The notes: generated by a model not told the origin, from the letters alone. A DNA stretch of 64,000 bases from Agarivorans sp. Alg241-V36 (GCF_900537085.1 NZ_UNRE01000003.1:325808-389807); one strand, 5' to 3'; positions 10,591 to 19,821 are shown, counted from the stretch's first letter. Translations and numbers: made by a program.

Positions 10591-11204
10591 GCCAGTTTGA
10601 AGAACTAAATCAAAAGATTAACTGGGACAAAGTCGAAGGCTTAATCCCTGCCGTGGTACAAAACGACCACAGCGGCCAAGTATTAATGCTAGGTTACATG
10701 AACAGTGACGCGCTAGCTAAAACCCTAGACACCCAGCAAGTAACCTTCTTTAGCCGCACCAAGCAGCGACTATGGACCAAAGGTGAAACCTCGGGCAACG
10801 TGCTAAAGCTTAAAGGCATTACCCTAGATTGCGACCAAGATACTTTATTAGTAGCTGTTGACCCTATTGGCCCAACTTGCCACCTAGGCAACCCAAGCTG
10901 CTTTGACGGCCACCAAGAGCCTAAACTTACCTTTATCGCCCAACTACAAGCCGTATTGGCCGAACGTAAGCTAGCCGACCCAGAAGAAAGCTACACCGCT
11001 AGCCTATTCGTCCGCGGCACCAAGCGCATTTGCCAAAAAGTCGGTGAAGAAGGCGTAGAAGTTGCCTTAGCAGCCATGGCTAACGACCGCGAAGAGCTGG
11101 TAAACGAAAGCTCTGACTTGCTCTATCACTTACTAGTACTGCTAGAAAAACAAGAAGTAGGTTTTGACGAAGTAGTGGCTTGTTTGCAGGCAAGGCATAA
11201 GTAA
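10587..11204 (+). CDS. hisI: Bifunctional phosphoribosyl-AMP cyclohydrolase / phosphoribosyl-ATP pyrophosphatase
   Basis: This is a HisI-HisE fusion catalysing steps two and three of histidine synthesis. The N-terminal cyclohydrolase domain (about 1-115) has [24 protein letters not shown] with Mg-binding Asp residues, and [10 protein letters not shown] with Zn-binding cysteines. The C-terminal pyrophosphatase domain (about 116-205) has [24 protein letters not shown] and the [14 protein letters not shown] helix. It is the last gene of the operon and is followed by a strong terminator. Confidence 0.98.
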
Positions 11205-11230
11205 GGCTTAACACCTTCTTGTTAAAAACA

Positions 11231-11258
11231 AAAAACCAGCGTAATGCTGGTTTTTTTT
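11231..11258 (+). terminator. Terminator of the his operon
   Basis: AAAAACCAGC and GCTGGTTTTT form a 10-bp stem around a GTAAT loop, and the T tract continues to 11258. It starts 26 bp after the hisIE stop. Confidence 0.92.
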
Positions 11259-11376
11259 ACAACATCTATAAATAGCGACTAACTCATTTTTGGACAATTC
11301 CGAGTTACGGATGAAAACAAAGGCATCTTTGGAACTTAGACAGTACCTAAGGCTCTCAGGCAACTAAACGACTGCA

Positions 11377-12726
11377 CTAAAGTGTATTTTTATAAATCTG
11401 ACCATCTTTGATAATTAACTGAAGATTATTCTCATAGTCTTCGACAATACTTACATCCTCAAGAGGATTTACTTTGTAGATCAACAAATCAGCCATAGCT
11501 CCTTCCTCAATAACGCCAAGCTTTCCGTAGGGGTTGCGTAATCCTGTAAGCCCTACAACTTCACCACCGTTTCCTGTTGCTTGAATCATGATTTCACTTG
11601 AGTCATACCATTCTTTTCTTAACGTTAAATCATGTAGTTGTTTCTTCCGGCCTTCATAAGAAAATAACAAATCAGTTCCAAAGGCAACTTTGACATTATG
11701 CTTTTTAGCCATCTTAAACATGTTGTCCATTCCTTTTAAAGCTTGCTCGAGTTTCCATTTTCTAATTGGATCGGTATATAGAGGCTTTAACTGAGCTAGA
11801 ACTTGAACTTGAGTACTTAAAAAAACATCTTTCTTTGCCATTAGTTTGAGCGTTTCTTCGCTAAGAAGGTGCCCATGTTCTATGGTCTTGGCTCCAGCTT
11901 CAATTGCTCGTTGCGTGCCTATGTCATTAAATACATGTACTTGTATGTAGGTACCGTAATCAGCCGCAGCCTCTACAGCTGCTTTAATTTCTTCATCTGA
12001 ATACTCATTTACATATAGCGGATCAGTAAACGATGATACACCGCCTCCAACGGCTAACTTTATTTGAGTAGCACCAAGGAATAATTGCTGCCTAACCGCT
12101 GCAATAACTTGATCTTTGCCATTAGCAATAAGAACATGTCCTTCTGCTTCCCCTGGCGCTAGAGGTCCGCCCCACTCTTTGGGAAGCCGACTAGGATTTG
12201 ATGGTCTAAAGTCAGCGTGCCCAGAGTATTGAGAAATTACTGCCCCAGAAGGATAGATTCTTGGCCCCTTAACCACCCCGTTGTCGATAGCTTTTTTTAA
12301 CGCAAATGCGTTCCCTCCAGCATCTCTTATAGTTGTAACACCGCGCATCAACATCTCATCCATTTCCTTAGCGGCAAATAGCTGAATGTAGTTAGGATCA
12401 CCATTAAAAAAATCACCTTGGTCAGCACCCATTACAGCATGTGAATGAACATCAATTAGACCAGGCGTTAAATAACCATTCTTACCGTCAATCACTACCT
12501 TATAGTCGGCTTCTTCGCTATCAGGAACCAATTTAACTATCTGATTATTTTCAATTAATACACCATGATTCTCGATCAAATCACCAGATTTTCCGTTAAA
12601 GATTTTGACGTTGGTAATAAGTATAGAGTTTTCCGACGCGACTCCACTGGGCGACCAAAATACAATAACAACGGCTAAACTCATAACCATTATATTACCT
12701 AGCATAAGTAACTTCTTTTTAATCAT
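11377..12726 (-). CDS. Exported metal-dependent amidohydrolase (prolidase/imidazolonepropionase-like)
   Basis: This is a 449-residue amidohydrolase-superfamily enzyme with an N-terminal signal peptide (about residues 1-30, ending PSGVASE), so it is probably periplasmic. The binuclear metal site is visible: HxH in LTPGLIDVHSHAVMG near residue 94, a probable carboxylated Lys in TQIKLAVGGGVSS near residue 222, His in QVHVFND and EHGHLLS (about 258-288), and Asp in FGTDLLFS near residue 350. Related enzymes hydrolyse Xaa-Pro or N-acyl amino-acid dipeptides; the actual substrate is unknown. AGGGG lies upstream of the ATG. The gene is more AT-rich with different codon choice from the his genes beside it, hinting at recent acquisition. 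No operon partner is adjacent. Confidence 0.9.
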   Translation of the reverse strand: MIKKKLLMLGNIMVMSLAVVIVFWSPSGVASENSILITNVKIFNGKSGDLIENHGVLIENNQIVKLVPDSEEADYKVVIDGKNGYLTPGLIDVHSHAVMGADQGDFFNGDPNYIQLFAAKEMDEMLMRGVTTIRDAGGNAFALKKAIDNGVVKGPRIYPSGAVISQYSGHADFRPSNPSRLPKEWGGPLAPGEAEGHVLIANGKDQVIAAVRQQLFLGATQIKLAVGGGVSSFTDPLYVNEYSDEEIKAAVEAAADYGTYIQVHVFNDIGTQRAIEAGAKTIEHGHLLSEETLKLMAKKDVFLSTQVQVLAQLKPLYTDPIRKWKLEQALKGMDNMFKMAKKHNVKVAFGTDLLFSYEGRKKQLHDLTLRKEWYDSSEIMIQATGNGGEVVGLTGLRNPYGKLGVIEEGAMADLLIYKVNPLEDVSIVEDYENNLQLIIKDGQIYKNTL

Positions 12727-12864
12727 GATATTTGCCCCTATTAGCCATATTCATGAATACCGTTTTTTTTACGATATAGGTATCAAGCCAACACAACCAG
12801 TATTCAAATCAAACTACACAAGCTATAAATATAGCCATAAAATTGAGAACCGTTGTAAAAAAAG

Positions 12865-13011
12865 ATGCCTATTATTTTGGCTATATCGGTTTACTTAATT
12901 GAAGAAAACATCAATAAACTGGCTTTTTACGGAAAGCTGCTATTTGAGTTTTCGCAATGGGTTGGCTCCAGCTCAACCTACTTAGCCAAACATACCCAAG
13001 ATAGCCGCTAA
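12865..13011 (+). pseudogene. Short frame, possible 3' remnant of a lost gene
   Basis: A 48-codon frame starting ATG at 12865 has no Shine-Dalgarno sequence. Its last 40 codons encode a protein-like stretch (KLAFYGKLLFEFSQWVGSS, ending KHTQDSR) and are followed 30 bp later by a hairpin with a T tract. That is the look of a gene tail with its own terminator whose 5' part is gone. It could equally be a small genuine gene or chance. I do not recognise the family. Confidence 0.3.
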
Positions 13012-13040
13012 TGATTCCATTAAACTCTAGTTCCAATATC

Positions 13041-13067
13041 AAAGCCTATGCAACAAAGGGCTTTTTT
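13041..13067 (+). terminator. Weak terminator-like hairpin
   Basis: AAAGCC (13041-13046) pairs with GGCTTT (13059-13064) across a 12-base loop, followed by T to 13067. It lies 30 bp beyond the 48-codon frame. Confidence 0.4.
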
Positions 13068-13361
13068 AAGTTAAATATTTAGTATTAAAACAACCACTTC
13101 TCTCTTTCAAGAGTAGTTAGCGCGTAATCAACAGCGAGCGAAATTAACTCTTTTCAACGTTGGAATCTAAATACGACAGTCGCAAGCTTTACGTAAGACA
13201 GTGATTACAAGTTGGCGGATTATGACCTAAACATGCATGGGAGATTGGGTAATATGGCGACATAAACCAAGGCGAACTAAATTTGTCTGTTTGCTCAGTT
13301 AGTACCTAGCAACTAGCGTTAGTTAGTTCGCTTGTTAAACACTTCAATAGGAGCTCTGTGT

Positions 13362-13997
13362 ATGTTTGCAAAACTAAGTGGCATGTTGTTGTTTTTGGCG
13401 AGCCTAAATGCTTCGTCGGCGGAACTTATTGAATGGAAGGACCTGATACCAGCGGCCACTCAAACCGTCGAACTGCCAGCGTTAACCCAAGAGCAGGTGA
13501 CTCATTTATACCGAGTGCTAAAACTTAAAAATAGCCAACAGAGCAGAGACTTAACAACTGATGAGTTAAACGAATATCAACAAAGCCAAATAACGGTTCA
13601 ACAATCTGGTTTTACTGCTGAAGAATTACTTAGCTTAAGAGAAAAAGCACTGGAAATAGAACAGCAACGTTTGGCAAGTGTAAGGGCTAACTTAAACCTT
13701 AAAAACGTCACAATCCCTGGTTATGTAGTGCCTTTAGAGTTCGACGGTGTGCGAACAACCAAGTTCTTATTGGTGCCATTTGCTGGGGCATGCATCCATA
13801 CACCTCCTCCACCGGCAAACCAAACAATAATTGTAGAAATAGAGCAAGGCTTTGCGCTTAAAGATCTGTATCAGGTTATCACTGTAACCGGAGATATTAG
13901 TACTTTTGAGCAAAGACTACCGATTAGCTATGTAGACGGTACAGACGATGTAAGCACTGGCTACAGCATGACGGCTTTACACGTGAACTACATGTAA
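13362..13997 (+). CDS. Exported DUF3299 family protein
   Basis: This is a 211-residue protein with a signal peptide (MFAKLSGMLLFLASLNASSA) for export to the periplasm. TAGGAG eight bases before the ATG at 13362 fixes the start. An upstream TTG at 13332 would disrupt the signal peptide. The C-terminal half carries the DUF3299 signature: VTIPGYVVPLEFDG, FLLVPFAGACIHTPPPPANQ (Cys and His that could bind metal) and a TGYSMTALHV end. A coiled, Glu/Gln-rich stretch lies at about residues 55-110. The family's function is not established. The gene is 47 bp upstream of an exported deacylase-like amidohydrolase and probably cotranscribed with it. Confidence 0.85.
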   Translation: MFAKLSGMLLFLASLNASSAELIEWKDLIPAATQTVELPALTQEQVTHLYRVLKLKNSQQSRDLTTDELNEYQQSQITVQQSGFTAEELLSLREKALEIEQQRLASVRANLNLKNVTIPGYVVPLEFDGVRTTKFLLVPFAGACIHTPPPPANQTIIVEIEQGFALKDLYQVITVTGDISTFEQRLPISYVDGTDDVSTGYSMTALHVNYM

Positions 13998-14044
13998 GCC
14001 GCTAACAAACGCATTAACTAATAAAACTTTTTTAGGACTAAATC

Positions 14045-15604
14045 ATGAAGTCATCTATACGAATAATAACCTTACCCATCGCCATATTGTTAGCTACCAA
14101 CAACCTATATGCCGCTGACTACGACCTAGTAATAAAAGGTGGGCATGTAGTTGACCCAGAAACAGGCCTTAGTGATACACGCAATATTGGTATTAACAAG
14201 GGAACTATTGCTGCTATCTCAAGTGATTCGCTGAGCGGAAAGACAGTGATTGATGCTAGCGACCACATCGTTTCTCCTGGCTTTATCGACTTACACCACC
14301 ACGGCCAGAACATTGCAGGCTATCGCATGCAAGCTCAGCAGGGCGTAACTACTGCATTAGAATTAGAATCTGGTATTTTACCTATTGGTGACTGGTATGA
14401 AACACAAGCTCAGAAAAGCTTACCAATTAACTATGGAGCGTCAGCTGCTTGGACGTTTGCTCGTATTGCTACCTTTACCGACAGTGAGCCAGAAGCGAAC
14501 CTTCAGTATTTCCAAAGTATGCAAGGGTTAAACAACTGGAAAAAAGAAGTGGCTAGCCCAGAACAGTTGGAAAAGATAATGGCTTATGTTGAGCAAGGCT
14601 TAAATGAAGGCGCTATTGGCATAGGTATTAATGCTGGTTACGCACCAGGCTACGGTCAAAAAGAGTACTATGCGTTGTCGAAGTTAGCTGCTCAACACGA
14701 GGTAGCAACATATACTCACGTTCGCTATGCCAGCATGTTAGAACCCGGCAGCAGCTTTGAAGCCATTCAAGAGCTTATTGCAAACTCTGCTTTAACTGGT
14801 GCCAAAATGCATATCAATCACATTAACAGCACATCCCTTAGAGATATTGACGCGACCTTAGAACTGTTTGATGAAGCAACTGCAAATGGGTTTCATGTAA
14901 CCGCTGGTGCTTATCCCTGGGGCGCAGCTAGCACTGTAGTGGGCGCAGCTATGTTTAGTGGCCCAGAATGGAAGGAACGCTTAGGCTATCAAGAAGAAAG
15001 TATTCAGATGGGCACCGAGCGCCTTAACAATGATCAATTGCTTGAAGCTCAAAAAGAGCAACCTGGGTCAATAATTAATTGGCACTTTCTTGATGAAGCG
15101 ATACCTAGTGAATTGTCAGCACTAGACAAGTCAATTATCCACCCAAATGTACTAATTGAATCAGATTCCATGCCTTGGATGTTAATCGAAGACGGTAAAA
15201 TTAGTTACTACGAAGGGGATGACTGGCCGATACCAAGTGAAGCCTTTGCACATCCTCGCTCCAGCGGTACTTTCACAAAAATCTTGGGCTCTTATGTAAG
15301 AGAGCGTGGCTTATTAAGTGTTGAAGAAGCCATAAGAAAAATGAGTTACATGCCTGCTACTGTTCTTGATGGGTTTGTTCCACAAATGGAGAAAAAGGGC
15401 CGTATTCAAGTCGGAATGGATGCAGATATTGTTATATTTGACCTTAACACTGTAGATAACCAAGCTACCTACCAAGTGCCTGCGGCCATTTCTACTGGTA
15501 TAGATAGCGTGTTAGTAAACGGTGAATTTGTGGTGAAGAATGGGCAATTGCTTACTGATGCTGCCCCAGGTAAAGCTATTCGCAGAGAAGTGCTTAGCAA
15601 ATAG
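14045..15604 (+). CDS. Exported D-aminoacylase / D-glutamate deacylase-like amidohydrolase
   Basis: This is a 519-residue amidohydrolase with a signal peptide (about residues 1-23, ending NNLYA). It resembles N-acyl-D-amino-acid deacylases, which release D-amino acids from N-acyl derivatives. Metal-site candidates are HxH in GFIDLHHHGQN near residue 80, Glu in TTALELESG where D-aminoacylase has Cys, His in TYTHVRYAS near 228 and in MHINHINSTS near 261, and Asp in ESDSMPWM near 380. The C-terminal HPRSSGTFTKILGSYVRE and KMSYMPATVLDGF segments match the D-aminoacylase tail. TTAGGA lies upstream. The substrate is inferred from family resemblance only. Confidence 0.88.
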   Translation: MKSSIRIITLPIAILLATNNLYAADYDLVIKGGHVVDPETGLSDTRNIGINKGTIAAISSDSLSGKTVIDASDHIVSPGFIDLHHHGQNIAGYRMQAQQGVTTALELESGILPIGDWYETQAQKSLPINYGASAAWTFARIATFTDSEPEANLQYFQSMQGLNNWKKEVASPEQLEKIMAYVEQGLNEGAIGIGINAGYAPGYGQKEYYALSKLAAQHEVATYTHVRYASMLEPGSSFEAIQELIANSALTGAKMHINHINSTSLRDIDATLELFDEATANGFHVTAGAYPWGAASTVVGAAMFSGPEWKERLGYQEESIQMGTERLNNDQLLEAQKEQPGSIINWHFLDEAIPSELSALDKSIIHPNVLIESDSMPWMLIEDGKISYYEGDDWPIPSEAFAHPRSSGTFTKILGSYVRERGLLSVEEAIRKMSYMPATVLDGFVPQMEKKGRIQVGMDADIVIFDLNTVDNQATYQVPAAISTGIDSVLVNGEFVVKNGQLLTDAAPGKAIRREVLSK

Positions 15605-15705
15605 CTCTATGTATTAAACAGCCTAAAGTAAAAAGGTTAGTAGATATTTATCCACTAGCCTTTTGCTATTTAATATGGCAAATTTTGAGCCCTTCGAGCA
15701 TACAG

Positions 15706-16668
15706 TTATTCCCCACCCTTGTGACTACGCTGATACTGAGCCGGAGTTTGGTTATGCCACCCCTTAAAAGCACGGTTAAAGTTAGATAGATCGCTATAAC
15801 CGCAACGCCAAGCGGTTTCAAATGGTGTTAAATTTGCTTTTAGCATCTCACAAGCAAGAAGGCTTCTTGCTTGATCTCTTAAGTAACGGAATGATTGACC
15901 TTTAGCCGCAAACTGCCTTTGTAATGAACGAGATGAGCTTCCCACCAATGCTGCTAACCAATCAAGATTAAACCATGGTAATCCTGCATAAGTTTCAATT
16001 AAGGCTGTGATGGTTACTAACCAATCACTTTTTCTAAGCTTGTTTTCAATTGGAGTAAAAGTCGCCGACAATGGAACTTCTACTGCACCAAATTCATGAT
16101 CAAAACTAAAATTCTTAGATTGAGTGGTATGTAATACACTTCTAGCCAAATGCTCGGGGAAGCTCATAAATACAGATTCAGGCTCCCACTGACTACCTAA
16201 GAAACGCCTACATAGCGAAATTAACGCGAAGGTTCTGAACCACTCGGCTTGGTCGTAACCTGGTAGAGAAGGATGGTAAGAACCGCGATGACATAAAAAC
16301 CACCTACCGCCTATGTTTTGAGGCCACACAACAACGTAGTTGTTTAAGCTAGGCATCATTTCTATTAAGCGATGGCTAGCTTGGTCTAAGGTTTTACAAC
16401 AACTGAAACCCGCTAATAATTGCGGAGATATTTGATCTAGTGTGATTAGCCTTCCTACTTCATAGCCAATGTTTCTTTTGCTATGTTGAACCATAGCGTG
16501 AAGAAAGCCCATAACCTGCGAAGATGGAAGCCAATAATTGCCAAGCTTAATGTCTTCAGGAAAATCATATTGCGCAGCTACTTTTTGCCACTCAATCCCT
16601 TTTTGGTCGAAGTAGTTAAGAAACGGCGTAAGATTGTTGGAACTGCTAATATTTACGGGCTTAAGCAT
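15706..16668 (-). CDS. AraC-family transcriptional regulator (arabinose-binding-domain type)
   Basis: This 320-residue regulator has an N-terminal ligand domain of the OruR/ArgR-like AraC type (about residues 15-200) and a C-terminal double helix-turn-helix (about 225-315). The latter includes LVGSSSRSLQRQFAAKGQSF, and RCGYSDLSNFNRAFKGWHNQTPAQYQ is the classic AraC signature. Such regulators usually activate nearby catabolic genes in response to an amino acid or related ligand. It lies convergent with the deacylase gene 101 bp away. Control of the amidohydrolase genes is plausible but not shown. Confidence 0.93.
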   Translation of the reverse strand: MLKPVNISSSNNLTPFLNYFDQKGIEWQKVAAQYDFPEDIKLGNYWLPSSQVMGFLHAMVQHSKRNIGYEVGRLITLDQISPQLLAGFSCCKTLDQASHRLIEMMPSLNNYVVVWPQNIGGRWFLCHRGSYHPSLPGYDQAEWFRTFALISLCRRFLGSQWEPESVFMSFPEHLARSVLHTTQSKNFSFDHEFGAVEVPLSATFTPIENKLRKSDWLVTITALIETYAGLPWFNLDWLAALVGSSSRSLQRQFAAKGQSFRYLRDQARSLLACEMLKANLTPFETAWRCGYSDLSNFNRAFKGWHNQTPAQYQRSHKGGE

Positions 16669-16782
16669 TCACTCGTCAATAAAATGAAGATCTTAGCTTA
16701 TTAATATAGCGCTAATGTGTTGAATTTGTGAAGGTGTTTAGATCTGGAATGGAACTATCTGCAGGAGGTGGTTTAAGGTAAC

Positions 16783-16798
16783 TAGACCCAAGGGTCTA
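16783..16798. repeat. Short perfect palindrome upstream of the AraC gene
   Basis: TAGACCC and GGGTCTA are separated by AA. The palindrome lies 115 bp upstream of the AraC regulator start and 36 bp beyond the end of the outer-membrane protein gene. No T tract follows on either strand, so an operator is as likely as a terminator. Confidence 0.45.
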
Positions 16799-16833
16799 CA
16801 GAGCGTCCTTGCTATGAGAAGTGTAGCCGAGTG

Positions 16834-17583
16834 CTAAAAGAACACTTTATAAAATACCCAGGCAGTAGTATCGGAGATATCAATTGTTTGTCTACTAGCT
16901 TTCATAGTGCCACTGCTGTTCTCAATTTTAAACTGCCCCCAGCGTTTACTGTCATTCGAAAGTGGCGTTCCTAAAGTGACAGAAGTTTTTAGAATGGACG
17001 TTTCTATATCACCATCCATATAGGTATATTCTGGAGATAACATTAAGTAGGTGCCATCTTTTCCTGGTTTCCAAGAAAAGTAGGCCGCCGCCATTCCTCC
17101 CAGTACATCCGTATTGCTTTCACCCATCATTGAAGCAAAACTGTCATCATACGAACCTGCTAACAGACCCACTCTGCCGAAAATAGTCAGACTTTCTATA
17201 TTAGGATTAAACATAGCTACACCACCAATAGCAGCCGTAGTGAAATTTGCATTATCAATAATATCTAAGGAAGCCGCGACTCTAGGAACAGACATATTTT
17301 CTGTACTAAACACATGAAAATATTGCAGGCGACTGTCATTGTAGTTGCCCTCATTATCCATGCTTCCTTCTAAAGTTCCCATGGCCATCTGTCCGTTCTT
17401 TAAGCTCAGACCTAGAGACGCTGACATTTTAACATCACCTTTATTACTTAAGCCTAGGTAAGCGGATGTGCTAACTTGAGTTAGGTTAGATGGGTCTATG
17501 GCTTCTTCGCTACTCGCTTGAGTAACACTGATACCAGTACAAAATAAAGAAGTTGCTAAAATTGATTTGGCTATAGGGTTCAT
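16834..17583 (-). CDS. Putative outer-membrane beta-barrel protein
   Basis: This is a 249-residue protein with a signal peptide (MNPIAKSILATSLFCTGISVTQA). The mature part alternates hydrophobic and polar residues and includes Gly/aromatic strands such as STSAYLGLSN, AAAYFSWKPG and YLMLSPEYTYMDG. It ends in Phe (AWVFYKVFF), as expected of BAM-inserted barrels. No specific family is recognised. It is a single gene upstream of, and in the same direction as, the AraC regulator. Confidence 0.7.
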   Translation of the reverse strand: MNPIAKSILATSLFCTGISVTQASSEEAIDPSNLTQVSTSAYLGLSNKGDVKMSASLGLSLKNGQMAMGTLEGSMDNEGNYNDSRLQYFHVFSTENMSVPRVAASLDIIDNANFTTAAIGGVAMFNPNIESLTIFGRVGLLAGSYDDSFASMMGESNTDVLGGMAAAYFSWKPGKDGTYLMLSPEYTYMDGDIETSILKTSVTLGTPLSNDSKRWGQFKIENSSGTMKASRQTIDISDTTAWVFYKVFF

Positions 17584-17785
17584 TGATGTTCTCCAATTTA
17601 GGTTGGGAGAACTATAAACTTTGAGCTCTATATTGTTAGGTCATATTCCGCCAGCGTTGATTTCACGGCTAGTTTGATGCAGAGCCTTTAACGCTCAATG
17701 TTTCATCGAACTGTTTCAGCTTAAAACAAAAGCTGGTAATGCCTGAGATGGAATTCGGTAAGTTAAAAAAGTAACAAACCAAAAA

Positions 17786-17820
17786 CCGCGCTGGAGGGAT
17801 AGCTCCAGCGCGGCTTTTTT
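17786..17820. terminator. Strong bidirectional terminator
   Basis: CCGCGCTGGAG and CTCCAGCGCGG form an 11-bp perfect stem around GGATAG. T tracts flank it on both strands (17781-17785 read on minus, 17815-17821 on plus). On the minus strand it terminates the SulP gene 23 bp after its stop. Confidence 0.93.
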
Positions 17821-17843
17821 TATTGGATAACTCAGAGTAGTCG

Positions 17844-19529
17844 TTAAATCGCCGAGCCTTGCTGCTCAACTTCTGCCTCAGCGTCAATACGCTGCACTAC
17901 TGCTAGCCCTTTTTCTAAGGCGTCGGTGCGGCTATCAACAATATGCTCTTCATCTATCCAGTCGCGGATTTGGATTTTTTCCAACTGCTCCATGGTTTGC
18001 TCGTTAGGGCTGTAGAGGAATACTTCACAGCCAGCATCTAATGCATCTCGCATGGCGTTTTCTAATGCTAATGCAACGGTAACGTCGATCATTGGAACTG
18101 CACTAAGATCTAACACCATTACCTTATATTGTTCTACTGCTGCGTGTTGTCTGGCAATGGCTTTTGATACACCAAAAATCATTGGCCCAGAGAGGTAGAA
18201 AAACAACAATTGGCCCTTGGCTTGATCTAACAATAGACGTTCTGAGTCATCTAGCGGCACACCGTCGTCGGCATCGGATATTGCCTTAACGTTTTTCTCC
18301 TGCACCCGACTCAGTTTTTCGATAGTAATAACGTTAGCGAGAAATACCCCAATGCCTACCGCGTAGATCAAATCGACAAATACCGTAAGAAACAGCACGC
18401 CATACATGATGCAGGTTGGAACTAAAGATACCCGGTGGGCGCGTTTGATAAAGCTCCAATCAAGAATATTTAGACCCACATACATGGCAATACCAGCCAA
18501 CACGGCTAGTGGGATAGGCTGAGTAAGTGGCGCTAACCACAGCACCACTAACAGCAAGATTAAGGCTCGTACTATGCCAGAGAGTGGGGAACGCCCTCCA
18601 ACCTGAATGTTAACTACAGTTCCCATAGTAGCGCCCGCACCAGGCAGGCCGCCAAACAAACCTGAAACGGTATTGGCAATGCCCTGCCCCATTAACTCGC
18701 GGTTAGAATCGTGCTCTTTACGTGTAAGGCTGTCGGCAATTACAGCGGTTAGTAGCGTATCGATGCAGCCTAGAGTCCCTAGCACTAAGGCATCAACTAG
18801 CATCTCGCTGAGCAGACCCCATGAAAAGGTTGGCCAAATAATCGATGGCAAACCGCTTGGGATCTCTCCAATACGGCGAATGCCCTCATCACTAAATAGC
18901 AGCATGGATACTAAAGTCACTGCCACCAGCGCAACTAGCTGCGGCGGAATGATTTTTTTGTATTTATTAGGCATGAACAAAAGTGCACCTAAGGTCATTA
19001 ACCCCAGTAGGAACTCGCCAAAGTGCATATTGCGAATGAGGTCGGGAATCGCCTGTATGGTTCCCAAGGCTCCACCAGCGGGAGTGGATTGACCTAGAAA
19101 GGGTGCTAATTGAAGAATAACCAGAATTACCCCCACGCCAGACATAAAGCCGGAGATAACGCTGTAAGGCATCAAGGTAATGTACTTGCCTAGCTTAAGT
19201 GCGCCAAGAGCGATTTGGAATAGTCCTGCCATCATCACTACAGTAAATGCCATGGCAGGTCCATTTTCTGGGTGTTTGGCTATCATGGTGGTAAGCACCG
19301 CCGCCATGACTACTGTCATCGGCCCGGTTGGCTCCGAGATCAAGGTGCGCGAGCCACCAAATAAGGCGGCAAACAAGCCCACTAAGATAGCGCCCCAAAG
19401 ACCTGCTTGCGGCCCTGCTCCCGACGCAACACCAAATGCCAAGGCCATTGGTAATGAGACAATCGCGGTGGTAACACCACCAAACAGATCGCCCTTAATG
19501 TTCATAGATTCAAACTTACCCTTAACCAA
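17844..19529 (-). CDS. SulP-family inorganic anion transporter with STAS domain
   Basis: This is an SLC26/SulP inner-membrane anion transporter or channel (sulfate, bicarbonate or similar) of about 561 residues. The N-terminal 400 residues are a run of hydrophobic helices with the family motif ISEPTGPMTVV near residue 65 and a VSGLFGGLPGAGATMGTVVN stretch mid-protein. The cytoplasmic STAS domain occupies about residues 430-550 (VMVLDLSAVPMIDVTVALALE). I start it at the TTG at 19529, which has AAGGAG seven bases upstream. A TTG at 19559 and an ATG at 19505 are alternatives with poorer ribosome-binding sites. The transported anion cannot be assigned from sequence. It is a single gene with its own terminator. 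Confidence 0.93.
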   Translation of the reverse strand: MVKGKFESMNIKGDLFGGVTTAIVSLPMALAFGVASGAGPQAGLWGAILVGLFAALFGGSRTLISEPTGPMTVVMAAVLTTMIAKHPENGPAMAFTVVMMAGLFQIALGALKLGKYITLMPYSVISGFMSGVGVILVILQLAPFLGQSTPAGGALGTIQAIPDLIRNMHFGEFLLGLMTLGALLFMPNKYKKIIPPQLVALVAVTLVSMLLFSDEGIRRIGEIPSGLPSIIWPTFSWGLLSEMLVDALVLGTLGCIDTLLTAVIADSLTRKEHDSNRELMGQGIANTVSGLFGGLPGAGATMGTVVNIQVGGRSPLSGIVRALILLLVVLWLAPLTQPIPLAVLAGIAMYVGLNILDWSFIKRAHRVSLVPTCIMYGVLFLTVFVDLIYAVGIGVFLANVITIEKLSRVQEKNVKAISDADDGVPLDDSERLLLDQAKGQLLFFYLSGPMIFGVSKAIARQHAAVEQYKVMVLDLSAVPMIDVTVALALENAMRDALDAGCEVFLYSPNEQTMEQLEKIQIRDWIDEEHIVDSRTDALEKGLAVVQRIDAEAEVEQQGSAI

Positions 19530-19821
19530 ACCGCTACTCCTTTTGCTTGGACGCCCCAATTGTATTGAATTCTTTTGGAATTAAAACACTGAATATAGTG
19601 CGGTTATTAACTATTTTTCTTAGGGCTTACACACGCTAGCTTGAACAATGCCAAAGAGCTGGGCTTTTGCAGTTGCTAGCTTCACTGCCTAAAGGGGCAA
19701 AAACCACATATCAAGAGCCTGAACAATTCACCTGCGTTATGAAGAAAGACTTGCAGACTAATAAACTACCGCTAGTTCTATTGAGCACTTAGTTCGCTGC
19801 AGAACATTGTTATTACTATGC

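Larger units (their letters stand above)
12727..13361. other. Long intergenic region with a possible gene remnant
   Basis: The 635 bp between the amidohydrolase start and the DUF3299 gene holds the amidohydrolase promoter side, a 48-codon frame (12865-13011) and a weak hairpin with a T tract (13041-13067). I see no further coding signal from 13068 to 13361. Confidence 0.6.

Noticed and set aside
12605-12898. 97-residue plus-strand open frame
   Set aside because: Its first part is antisense to the amidohydrolase signal-peptide region, and it has no ribosome-binding site or protein-like composition.
18607-19092. 161-residue plus-strand frame inside the SulP gene
   Set aside because: It is the reverse-strand shadow of a hydrophobic transporter, rich in Pro and Ser and without a start signal.
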